From NCBI GenBank assembly GCA_964497855.1, contig CAZCFM010000162.1, positions 1 to 6,972 of the forward strand: a DNA stretch of 6,972 nucleotides, in the 5' to 3' direction. Of the stretch, positions 1 to 5,394 are shown piece after piece. The notes beneath the pieces were generated by a model. It ran no database searches. It had not been told where the DNA came from and saw nothing but the letters and a program-made list of their open reading frames with translations. Position 1 is the stretch's first letter; each line of letters starts with the position of its first letter. Made by a program: the position numbers and the translations under genes. The stretch is from CAYLNG01 sp964497855 (GTDB lineage Bacteria > Verrucomicrobiota > Kiritimatiellia > SS1-B-03-39 > UBA6053).

Positions 1-14
1 CTCCCGTACTGTAT

Positions 15-35
15 ATATTGTACCTGTTACAATAT
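15..35. promoter_or_regulatory. Perfect 8-bp dyad, operator-like
   Basis: ATATTGTA (15-22) and TACAATAT (28-35) form a perfect inverted repeat around a 5-base centre. The site is AT-rich inside a GC-rich flank and lies outside any gene. It could be a repressor operator for a gene left of the window or a weak hairpin. Nothing visible links it to a specific regulator. Confidence 0.3.
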
Positions 36-60
36 CACCACCAGCACCATCGGTGCGTCC

Positions 61-241
61 GCAACCCAGCCAGGGGTGCAACCCCTGGAAAGCATGGCGG
101 AATTAGGATGCGGTCTGTAGGACCGCCGCATACCCGTTGTGCCGGGCACGTCGGCATGTGCCCGCGAATTGCGGCGGTCCTTCAGACCGCTGATCTTCTT
201 TTGTTTATGCCTTCCAGGGGTTGCACCCCTGGCTGGGTTGC
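61..241. repeat. Composite nested palindromic element (REP/MITE-like)
   Basis: The outer arms 61-90 and 212-241 are perfect reverse complements over 30 bases, and after one mismatch they extend by GCAT/ATGC (92-95, 207-210). Each outer arm is itself a hairpin: CCAGGGGT, loop, ACCCCTGG (70-88 and 214-232). An inner pair, 110-130 and 170-190, matches as inverted copies with one mismatch. Each of these also folds alone as GCGGTC, five-base loop, GACCGC. The centre holds CGGGCAC (143-149) and GTGCCCG (158-164). No transposase frame is inside, so if mobile it would be non-autonomous. It lies in the 3' region of hldD and could also act on mRNA ends. The structure is certain. Its identity as a dispersed repeat is inferred and needs other copies in the genome. 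Confidence 0.75.
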
Positions 242-244
242 CAC

Positions 245-258
245 GCCCCCGTTGGGGC
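245..258. terminator. Short GC hairpin just after hldD stop
   Basis: GCCCC (245-249) and GGGGC (254-258) form a five-pair GC stem with a four-base loop, about 8 bases beyond the hldD stop codon on the minus strand. No T tract follows, so it is at best a weak or factor-dependent 3' end signal. It may equally be an outlying part of the adjacent palindromic element. Confidence 0.3.
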
Positions 259-266
259 TACAACCA

Positions 267-1241
267 TCAGCCCGCCTGAGCAATAAGGTGCCGCACTGTT
301 TCGCGCACGCCGTCCTCAAGACGCGTGAAGGAATGCGTGTAGCCCGCCTCCCGGATTTTGCCCATCTCGGCCTGGGTGAAGTACTGGTATTTTTCGCGCA
401 GATGCGCCGGCATGTCGATGAAGCTGATGTCCGGCTCGCGCTCCATCGCGGCGTAGACTGCGTTGACGAGGTCCAGCCAACTGCGGGCCTGCCCGGTGCC
501 ACAATTAAAAATGCCCGAGGGGGCGTCGTTGCGCGCCAGCCAGAGGGTCAGATCAACCGCGTCGCGCACGTAGACAAAATCGCGGAGCTGTTTGCCGTCC
601 TCGTAGCCGGGCCGGTGGCTGCGGAAGAGGTTCACCTTGCCCGTGTCGCGGATTTGTTCAAAGGCTTTGTGCACGACCGAGCGCATGTCGCCCTTGTGCT
701 GTTCCCAGGGGCCGTACACGTTGAAATATTTCAGGCCGGCGATGCGGTTTGCCAGGCCGTTCTTCAGCGCCCATAGATCGAACATGTGTTTGGAGTAGCC
801 GTACATGTTCAGAGGGCCGAGGGTCGGCGTGACCCCGTCCGCGTCGGAATAGCCCTTCTCGCCGTTGCCGTAGGTGGCCGCGCTGGAGGCGTAGACAAAG
901 CGGACGTTGTTCTCCAGGCACCACTCGCAGAGGTCGCGGGTCGTGCGGTAGTTGTTGTCGAGAAGGTAGTCGGCATCCGTTTCCGTGGTGGCACTGCAGG
1001 CGCCGAGGTGAATGACGGCCTTGACCGCGCCGGGCTGGACCTCGTCGCGAATCGCCTCGCGCAGGGTTTCCGGCTCCCAGATGTCCTCGTACTGCAACCC
1101 AATCAGGTTTTTCCACTTTTCGCTGCTGCCCAATTCGTCCACGAGCAGGAGATCGTTCTCGCCGCGGGCATTGAGTTCTGCAACAAGATTGCGGCCGATA
1201 AATCCGGCGGCGCCGGTGACAATGGTGGAAAAATGATTCAT
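267..1241 (-). CDS. hldD: ADP-L-glycero-D-manno-heptose 6-epimerase
   Basis: The 324-residue protein is a short-chain dehydrogenase/reductase-type epimerase. Family knowledge: HldD (RfaD) converts ADP-D-glycero-manno-heptose to the L-glycero form in the cytoplasm, the last nucleotide-sugar step before heptose enters the LPS inner core. The N-terminus has the dinucleotide-binding GAAGFIG motif (residues 10-16), and the acidic Asp35 ends the second strand. HLGACSATTETD (78-89) is typical of HldD. The catalytic set is visible as Ser119/Ser120, Tyr147 and Lys151 in YGYSK. KYFNVYGP and the C-terminal REAGY region also fit, and the length matches the family. The start at 1241 was chosen because the fold begins at once (MNHFSTIVTGAAG); a longer in-frame start at 1322 would add an unrelated tail. 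No strong Shine-Dalgarno sequence is seen. The gene is divergent from yedK, 83 bases apart. A Gram-negative, LPS-making host is implied. Confidence 0.94.
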   Translation of the reverse strand: MNHFSTIVTGAAGFIGRNLVAELNARGENDLLLVDELGSSEKWKNLIGLQYEDIWEPETLREAIRDEVQPGAVKAVIHLGACSATTETDADYLLDNNYRTTRDLCEWCLENNVRFVYASSAATYGNGEKGYSDADGVTPTLGPLNMYGYSKHMFDLWALKNGLANRIAGLKYFNVYGPWEQHKGDMRSVVHKAFEQIRDTGKVNLFRSHRPGYEDGKQLRDFVYVRDAVDLTLWLARNDAPSGIFNCGTGQARSWLDLVNAVYAAMEREPDISFIDMPAHLREKYQYFTQAEMGKIREAGYTHSFTRLEDGVRETVRHLIAQAG

Positions 1242-1324
1242 GAACGGGAGGGGAGGGAGCTGAAAGGCGGGGCGGAAAGAGGCACTTGATTCCCTAGCAT
1301 TTCCCGCTAGGCTTGCCAACACAC
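1242..1324. promoter_or_regulatory. Divergent hldD/yedK promoter region with dyad
   Basis: The 83 bases between the two divergent starts contain a perfect dyad, CCTAGC (1293-1298) and GCTAGG (1306-1311), with a seven-base centre. Reading toward hldD, TTGGCA (1319-1314) is followed after 17 bases by TAGGGA (1296-1291), preceded by TG as in extended -10 boxes. The -35 resembles consensus (5 of 6) and the -10 is poor (2 of 6). The dyad overlaps this spacer, so it could be an operator or simply a hairpin. No good promoter was seen toward yedK. Confidence 0.3.
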
Positions 1325-2026
1325 ATGTGCGGACGTTTCACCCTTGCCAAAGACGCTGACGCCTTGAAAAAGGTCTTCCCGGATTTTCCGGTCGACCCCC
1401 GCCTGTCCCCGCGCCGCAACATTGCACCCACCCAGCCGGTCACCGCCTGGGTCGCCGATCCGGGCCTGCGCATGGAAATCCTCTCCTGGGGACTCCTCCC
1501 TCCCTGGGTCAAGGACCCCTCGCCCTCCGCGCCCCTCATCAACGCCCGCGCCGAAACCCTTGCCGACAAAGCCTCCTTCCGCAACGCCTACCGACGCAAA
1601 CGCTGCCTGATCCCGGCGGATGGCTGGTTCGAGTGGACAAGCGCCCCGGACAAGCGGAAACGGCCGCAGTACTTCCATCGACGGGATGGACAGCCCTTTG
1701 TGTTCGCCGGATTGTGGGAGGAATGGCACGACCGCGAGGGCGGAATGGTCCTCAGTTGCGCCATCATCACCACCCGCGCCAACGCCCTCGTGCGACGCAT
1801 CCACCCCCGCATGCCCGCCGTGTTGCGCGAAGAGGATGTAAGGCCCTGGATCGATCCCCTGACGCCCATGGCCGAACTCCCGCGCATGGTGGAGCCCATC
1901 TCCGCCGAGGATTTCGAGGTCCATGCCGTTTCCCCGGACCTCAACCGCGTCGGCATCGACCATCCCCGCCTGCTCGATCCCTGGCAGCCTCCGGACCTTC
2001 CACGGCAAGGCGACCTGTTCGAATGA
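1325..2026 (+). CDS. yedK: SRAP domain protein (YedK/HMCES family), abasic-site shield
   Basis: The 233-residue protein is a full-length SRAP (SOS response associated peptidase) domain. Family knowledge: YedK/HMCES forms a thiazolidine DNA-protein crosslink with abasic sites in single-stranded DNA through Cys2 after Met removal, which protects forks. The sequence begins MCGRFTL, and the start at 1325 is fixed by the need for Cys2 at the N-terminus; an in-frame Met four codons upstream would bury it. Other active-site residues are Asn73 in INARAET, Glu103 in DGWFEW and His160 in HPRMPAVL, close to the E. coli positions (75, 105, 160). WGLLPPWVKD and FAGLWEEW are also family hallmarks. The gene is GC-rich like hldD and the sulfatase. 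Its stop overlaps an ATG in the ATGA arrangement. SRAP genes are sometimes SOS-regulated, but no LexA site was recognised here. Confidence 0.94.
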   Translation: MCGRFTLAKDADALKKVFPDFPVDPRLSPRRNIAPTQPVTAWVADPGLRMEILSWGLLPPWVKDPSPSAPLINARAETLADKASFRNAYRRKRCLIPADGWFEWTSAPDKRKRPQYFHRRDGQPFVFAGLWEEWHDREGGMVLSCAIITTRANALVRRIHPRMPAVLREEDVRPWIDPLTPMAELPRMVEPISAEDFEVHAVSPDLNRVGIDHPRLLDPWQPPDLPRQGDLFE

Positions 2027-2118
2027 AACACGACCTTTTCCACCCCGAACCCTTCGCCCACATCCGCCTGGGCCTAAACCTCGCCGACGCCATGCGGAAG
2101 GGGATTGGGGTGGGGTGA
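2023..2118 (+). CDS. 31-codon ORF overlapping yedK stop, possibly a truncated gene
   Basis: An ATG at 2023 shares the ATGA with the yedK stop, the usual layout of translationally coupled genes. The frame encodes 31 residues beginning MKHDLFHPEPFAHIRLG and including LADAMRKGIG, then stops. The composition is protein-like and not low-complexity, and the frame ends just before repeat-like sequence. I do not recognise a family. It may be the 5' remnant of a gene whose remainder was lost, a true micro-protein, or chance. Coupling is inferred only from the overlap. Confidence 0.3.
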   Translation: MKHDLFHPEPFAHIRLGLNLADAMRKGIGVG

Positions 2119-2183
2119 CGGACAAACCACAGAACCGACAAAGGAAGTTCACTGGGTTTTAGGGGATATTCTGCTGGGTCTTT

Positions 2184-2213
2184 ATCCGTGTTCATCGGTG
2201 TCCATCCGTGGTA
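2184..2213. repeat. 10-bp tandem repeat, three units
   Basis: Three adjacent 10-base units read ATCCGTGTTC, ATCGGTGTCC and ATCCGTGGTA. They lie in the convergent gap between yedK and the secreted hypothetical gene, at the change from GC-rich to AT-rich sequence. From general memory, similar strings recur between genes in PVC-type and other environmental genomes. This could not be checked here. No function is apparent. Confidence 0.6.
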
Positions 2214-2246
2214 TGTAAATTCTTTTTCCTATCGCTCGCAGCAGGA

Positions 2247-3152
2247 TTACGCGACCCACCTTCCTATACTGATTACAATCCACTTTCCGTCCCTCAACTC
2301 GAAGATGTAGGTCTCCCCGCTGTGGGTTCCTGTCATGATTTCCACCTGAAGTTTTCCATCTTTTAGATTCATACTGCCGATCCAGAGCTCATTGATGTTG
2401 ATGGGGAGTTCTTTTTCGTCCTCTCCGATCATGGCTGGACGCGGCTCGGGGATCACAATCTCTTTCGCTTCGATGGCCAGCAGAAGGGATAGGATTTGAT
2501 CATACGATGCTTCTTTGCCAGGCGGATTTAAATATATTTCCGTTTCTTTGAGTTCGTATTTCACGATCAGTGAATGTTCTATCCGTTTATCAGCGAACCA
2601 GGGGCCCGAAAACACATGATTTTTCTTTGGACCCCAAAGAACTTTCCCTTCGCTGTCCTTCTCAGCCCAGTTGGGCGGATTGTCGATGTGCTGCACAGAC
2701 GCCCATGACGACTCATAATAGGGCCCCCCTAAGTGTGTTTTCTTGAATCGAACGGTAATATAAGATCCTCCTCCCGGATGCATAGTATGAAAGACGATTT
2801 TCTCGATGGACCGGTCGAATGTTTCCATCGCAAAACGGCAAAGCTCTTTCTTCTGTTCTTCGGTATCACAGAAAGGGAATTTCAGCCCCTCAATTGTAAA
2901 GTCGAATTCCTTATCCGGCGAAGGCCCCTCAACCGGAGGAGGATGCGCAAACTGAATGGACTTCACTTTTGAAGCTTCACCTTCATATATCTTCCCCTCT
3001 GTCGTCTGGATACGGAAGCGCTCCTTGGAATATTCCAGAATGTGACATTCCATTTCCCTTCCGTTGTGGAAAAGGATGGTGTCGGCTGCAGCGGTGATCC
3101 GGTTAATTAACAGGGTGAAGAGAAGAATGGTGGATCGGATTATGTGCGTCAT
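2247..3152 (-). CDS. Secreted hypothetical protein with N-terminal signal peptide
   Basis: The 301-residue protein belongs to no family I recognise. Residues 1-23 look like a Sec signal peptide: an early Arg6, a hydrophobic stretch of about 8-16, then TAAA before Asp24, so a periplasmic or extracellular location is likely. The mature part opens with a small beta-rich module (about 24-68, DTILFHNGREME ... KVKSIQF) resembling short SH3-like segments that follow signal peptides in PVC-type proteins. A charged middle and a C-terminus ending in FELRDGKWIVISIGRW follow, which looks like a compact beta sheet. The ATG at 3152 was chosen over an upstream in-frame TTG at 3194 because it puts the signal peptide at the N-terminus. 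Base composition is lower in GC than yedK or the sulfatase. It is last in the minus-strand set after the HNH gene, but a 177-base gap makes co-transcription uncertain. No terminator was seen. Confidence 0.8.
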   Translation of the reverse strand: MTHIIRSTILLFTLLINRITAAADTILFHNGREMECHILEYSKERFRIQTTEGKIYEGEASKVKSIQFAHPPPVEGPSPDKEFDFTIEGLKFPFCDTEEQKKELCRFAMETFDRSIEKIVFHTMHPGGGSYITVRFKKTHLGGPYYESSWASVQHIDNPPNWAEKDSEGKVLWGPKKNHVFSGPWFADKRIEHSLIVKYELKETEIYLNPPGKEASYDQILSLLLAIEAKEIVIPEPRPAMIGEDEKELPININELWIGSMNLKDGKLQVEIMTGTHSGETYIFELRDGKWIVISIGRWVA

Positions 3153-3217
3153 AGGATCAGGGTATGTGTTAAGGTATGATTCGGTAGTTTCCAAACGGTT
3201 TCGGCTTCAGATTTCAT
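3149..3217 (-). CDS. 22-residue upstream ORF (leader) overlapping next start
   Basis: An ATG at 3217 opens a 22-codon frame (MKSEAETVWK ... HTLIL) whose TGA overlaps the ATG of the secreted hypothetical gene in the ATGA arrangement. Such a layout could couple translation of the two. There is no clear ribosome binding site and no run of repeated codons as in attenuator peptides. Chance is a serious alternative, since a frame this short is common. Confidence 0.2.
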   Translation of the reverse strand: MKSEAETVWKLPNHTLTHTLIL

Positions 3218-3329
3218 CGTTTACTACGTCGGGCGCGTGCACCACTGCCAGCGAGGGCGCACGTCGATCGTGGGATTGGAGTTGTAGTCAGGTGAAATCA
3301 TCGAAACTGAACCGCTGATAGTGGTTTTG

Positions 3330-3995
3330 TCACCACGGGTCTTGTTCTGCTTCTCTTTCTGGTGATTGACTTTCGTAAACAAGGAAACTGTATTCCTTAT
3401 GTTTCCGCCGCTCTCTCCTCCTAGTGTCTTCATTCCTCAAAAACGATAGAATTTCTTTCCCAATCAGAGAGCCTTTGTCGATCTCTCTTATCAAGATTGA
3501 ACCGATGGAAAGAATTCTCTGTATCTTGCGCGGTGTGAAATTCTGTCGTGTGTAGTTGCAGAGTGGACAGCCGGGGAGTAAATTTTCTATTTCGTTGCTC
3601 CCTCCGGCAGAAAATGGAACTATATGCTCAATCCAGACTTCCGAAACGTCAGAAAATTTATGTCCGCAGCTATAACATCTTCCGGCTGTCTTCTCCATTA
3701 CGGCTTTCCTCATGCTCTGTGAGAAGGTCCGGCGTTGACGAGGCTGCCTGTATCCCGGAATAAGATCGCTTCCATCTTCTCGCTTCCAAGCATTTGGATT
3801 GTGAGGAGAATTGCCCCAGGGTCCACCAAAAGGGATGAATACTGCTGTCAGATGCGTGAAGGGCTTGAATTTCTCAAGCAGTTCAAGCCTCTCGGGGATG
3901 TGGCTAAAACGTCCAGATTCTAAATCGGCAAGCACAACGTCAATAATTTGTGACACCGGGTATGATGCGCCTTTTTCAAAAGGATGTCTTTTCAT
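3330..3995 (-). CDS. HNH endonuclease domain protein
   Basis: The 221-residue protein carries a zinc-stabilised HNH nuclease domain at about residues 92-150. Two CxxC pairs (Cys107/Cys110 and Cys143/Cys146) bracket the core. The core has Glu123-His124 in IEHIVPFSAGG, Asn138 in IENLLPGC and Asn147 in CNYTR, and the preceding helix (RKAVMEKTAGRCYSCG) is the usual lead-in. These motifs support metal-dependent DNA cleavage. About 90 residues precede the domain and resemble nothing I know; they may recognise target or partner. The tail (190-221) is charged. Free-standing HNH proteins occur in phage defence, restriction and mobile elements, and the sequence does not decide among these. The start at 3995 lies 20 bases inside the end of the stop-interrupted upstream gene, which suggests coupled translation. 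The segment is AT-rich compared with the flanks, consistent with acquisition by transfer. Confidence 0.88.
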   Translation of the reverse strand: MKRHPFEKGASYPVSQIIDVVLADLESGRFSHIPERLELLEKFKPFTHLTAVFIPFGGPWGNSPHNPNAWKREDGSDLIPGYRQPRQRRTFSQSMRKAVMEKTAGRCYSCGHKFSDVSEVWIEHIVPFSAGGSNEIENLLPGCPLCNYTRQNFTPRKIQRILSIGSILIREIDKGSLIGKEILSFLRNEDTRRRERRKHKEYSFLVYESQSPEREAEQDPW

Positions 3996-4323
3996 TGTCG
4001 ATCCCAGAGTGAAGTATTTCTTTCCATGTAGTTGTATTGCGGCCTATCGATGGCCTGGAGCGATAAAAATGATCCCTAATGCACTCAATGTATTGAGGAT
4101 GCACCTCTAGTGGAAAGAAATTGCGCCATCCTTTTGGAAGGGCCTCTTCAATATTTTCGGTTTTATCTGTCTTAAATTCACACCGCTTTTCATTGTCGTT
4201 CTCGTCTAGATCCATCTGGCTGCCCGTGAACCATTAGACAGTCTTTCCATGGGTTGGATCGCCCATGAGCCAACCTCCTCCACCTTCGAGACCAATATGT
4301 AGTATATGAATTGGAGAGGACAT
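3976..4323 (-). pseudogene. Small hypothetical gene with one in-frame TAA (codon 30)
   Basis: An ATG at 4323 opens a frame reading MSSPIHILHIGLEGGGG, then GDPTHGKTV, a TAA at 4236-4234, and WFTGSQMDLDENDNEK. It continues to a stop at 3976, giving 115 sense or stop positions in one uninterrupted phase. Both sides look like one small globular protein: an N-terminal strand with a Gly-rich turn, an acidic middle, and a C-terminal part (LPKGWRNFFPLEVHPQYIE) that resembles small uncharacterised proteins sometimes found near toxin or RHS genes. That likeness is from memory. The shorter alternative is a 79-residue protein starting at the ATG at 4215. The gene lies between a membrane protein and the HNH nuclease and overlaps the latter by 20 bases. 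A nonsense mutation, a sequencing error, or restart at 4215 would each explain the layout. Confidence 0.55.
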
Positions 4324-4400
4324 AGATTTTCTGTCGAACGTTTAGATGAGCGGAGCCGAAGTATGAGGGTTCGCTCCATTTTTTTGTTGTATGGTAGTCT

Positions 4401-4667
4401 TCATAGAATCGCATGCCGCCATGGTATGAATGAGAGTGCTACCCCAAGAATACCCGCTAAAAAAATCAGCCAAGAGGTTCTTCTGCCATCATGTATACCT
4501 GAGGAAAATATTCCTATCATACCAATGGATGCAGGGATAACTCCTAACCACCAGAAATCTTCTGTCTGGAATGGAAATTGACATGTTCTGTGGGGCACCA
4601 AAATAAAAACTCCCAAGTAGTAGAGGATTATTGGCCATTTCGATATGTGGATGTCTTTTGTGCTCAT
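4401..4667 (-). CDS. Small three-helix membrane protein, hypothetical
   Basis: The 88-residue protein has three likely membrane segments, at about residues 11-25 (WPIILYYLGVFILV), 38-56 (FWWLGVIPASIGMIGIFS) and 65-83 (SWLIFLAGILGVALSFI), joined by short charged loops. I do not recognise the family. The start at 4667 was chosen because the frame further upstream, though open to 5009, is GC-rich, proline/arginine-rich and looks non-coding. It also coincides with the step from GC-rich to AT-rich sequence. No clear Shine-Dalgarno sequence is present. It is the first gene of the minus-strand AT-rich set, 77 bases ahead of the stop-interrupted gene. A role as an inner-membrane partner or immunity-type protein is possible but only a guess. 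Confidence 0.62.
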   Translation of the reverse strand: MSTKDIHISKWPIILYYLGVFILVPHRTCQFPFQTEDFWWLGVIPASIGMIGIFSSGIHDGRRTSWLIFLAGILGVALSFIPWRHAIL

Positions 4668-4673
4668 TTCATA

Positions 4674-4694
4674 CAACACTATAATAAGCAACAC
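4674..4694 (-). promoter_or_regulatory. Candidate -10 region with GTGTTG direct repeats
   Basis: Just upstream of the membrane protein start, the minus strand has GTGTTG twice (4694-4689 and 4679-4674), 15 bases apart, flanking CTTATTATA. TATTAT or TATAGT could be a -10 box. No good -35 is found at the right distance. The paired hexamers could be a binding site, but the evidence is thin. Confidence 0.25.
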
Positions 4695-5005
4695 GTTGTT
4701 TTTTCCGCTTCCGCGCCGGCGGCGGAATAAGCGACAGGTTCGCGGCGAATCCTTGGGGATTTCCCATTCAACCTGTTGTTTGACATGCTTTTTTTGGGTC
4801 AGGGGGTCGGGGTTGGTTTTCCTGCCGGCGCGGGTGACGGCGCAGGTAGGCGGCGTCGGGGGTGCCGGGGGTTTGATGTGGTGAAGACAATCAGTCCGGG
4901 GTGCAAAGTCAACGGGAAACGGTGAGGCGGGCCGCAAATTTTTCCTGGGGACGACGGGGTGGATTCTGCTTTGCCTTTTCCCCGCGAAGAGGGCCCAGAT
5001 CCGAG
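4695..5005. other. GC-rich non-coding stretch with hairpins
   Basis: I see no convincing gene in these 311 bases. A minus-strand frame beginning at 5009 stays open through it and has a good Shine-Dalgarno sequence (GGAGG five bases before ATG), but its product is low-complexity and Pro/Arg-rich and looks non-coding. Two structures are visible. One is TTCCGC (4709-4714) with GCGGAA (4722-4727). The other is nested: ACAGGTT (4734-4740) with AACCTGT (4770-4776), enclosing AATCC (4748-4752) with GGATT (4757-4761). The composition change near 4700 marks the right edge of the AT-rich segment. Confidence 0.45.
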
Positions 5006-5128
5006 TCATTTCCCCTCCATCGCCACCACGGTGTCGTACAGCCCGATCTGTCTCAGGCTCGGATGGCTTTCAATGCCCGTGTAGCGCAGGGAGTCGTCCT
5101 CGTGGACATGTCCCCTTCCCGAACGCCG
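5006..5128 (-). pseudogene. 3' remnant of a lost gene
   Basis: Between a TAG at 5131-5129 and a TGA at 5008-5006 the frame reads RRSGRGHVHEDDSLRYTG, IESHPSLRQIGL and YDTVVAMEGK before stopping. The composition and amphipathic pattern look like a true protein C-terminus, and the stop overlaps an ATG (ATGA) preceded by GGAGGGGAA, as at a gene junction in an operon. There is no plausible start codon of its own, and the 5' side is occupied by the brnA end 32 bases away. This suggests that a larger gene was cut when the toxin-antitoxin pair or another segment arrived. The family is not recognised. The frame could also be open by chance. Confidence 0.35.
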
Positions 5129-5160
5129 CTACTTCCCAGATGCCCCGACCTCCGGCGGGT

Positions 5161-5394
5161 TCAGTGCGCATGGTGTTCCGCATACTCGTCGAGCAGCCGA
5201 CGAATCATGCGTTGATAGGGCGTGTTGTGTACCTGCGCCTCTTTTTTGAAGTATTCGACACTGGCTCGGCTGAGCTGCAGTGTGACCTTGATGGTTTCCT
5301 CGCGGAATGCAAGTTCGGACGGCGGGGGAAGAAAATCCTTCACCACCATCACATCCCCGATCGGTCCGTCAGTGTATTTGATTTTGTTCTTCAT
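5161..5394 (-). CDS. brnA: BrnA-type ribbon-helix-helix antitoxin
   Basis: The 77-residue protein is the antitoxin partner of the BrnT-like toxin that overlaps its start. The N-terminal part (1-33, with a Pro-rich DFLPPP turn at 20-25) would be the toxin-binding arm. Residues 34-72 look like a ribbon-helix-helix fold: the strand TIKVTLQLS (34-42), helix ASVEYFKKEA (44-53), and helix YQRMIRRLLDEYA (60-72). Family knowledge: BrnA neutralises BrnT in a stable complex and represses the operon through its RHH domain. The start at 5394 was chosen because AAGGA lies about 10 bases upstream and the fold starts there; an in-frame upstream ATG at 5451 would lie deep inside the toxin gene. The 26-base overlap with the toxin end is typical of this gene order. 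The tail is His-rich (EHHAH). Confidence 0.82.
   Translation of the reverse strand: MKNKIKYTDGPIGDVMVVKDFLPPPSELAFREETIKVTLQLSRASVEYFKKEAQVHNTPYQRMIRRLLDEYAEHHAH

Noticed and set aside
18..776. Long plus-strand open frame of 252 codons
   Set aside because: It runs through the palindromic element and antisense to hldD, whose motifs are unambiguous. It is a shadow of a GC-rich gene.
1307..2152. Minus-strand 281-codon frame opposite yedK
   Set aside because: Antisense to a complete SRAP gene with all active-site residues; Gly/Arg-rich with no recognisable domain.
3224..3433. 69-codon minus-strand frame overlapping the HNH 3' end
   Set aside because: It overlaps the coding end of the HNH gene in another phase and has no recognisable features. 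The small GC-rich pocket at 3228-3290 is odd, but I cannot show that it is coding.
4190..4414. 74-codon frame across the gap after the membrane protein
   Set aside because: It lies in a different phase from the better-supported 4323-3976 gene and is Arg/Trp-rich with no family likeness.
5104..5113. GGACATGTCC ten-base palindrome after brnA
   Set aside because: It lies inside the coding-like remnant and is too short to stand out; no T tract for a terminator.
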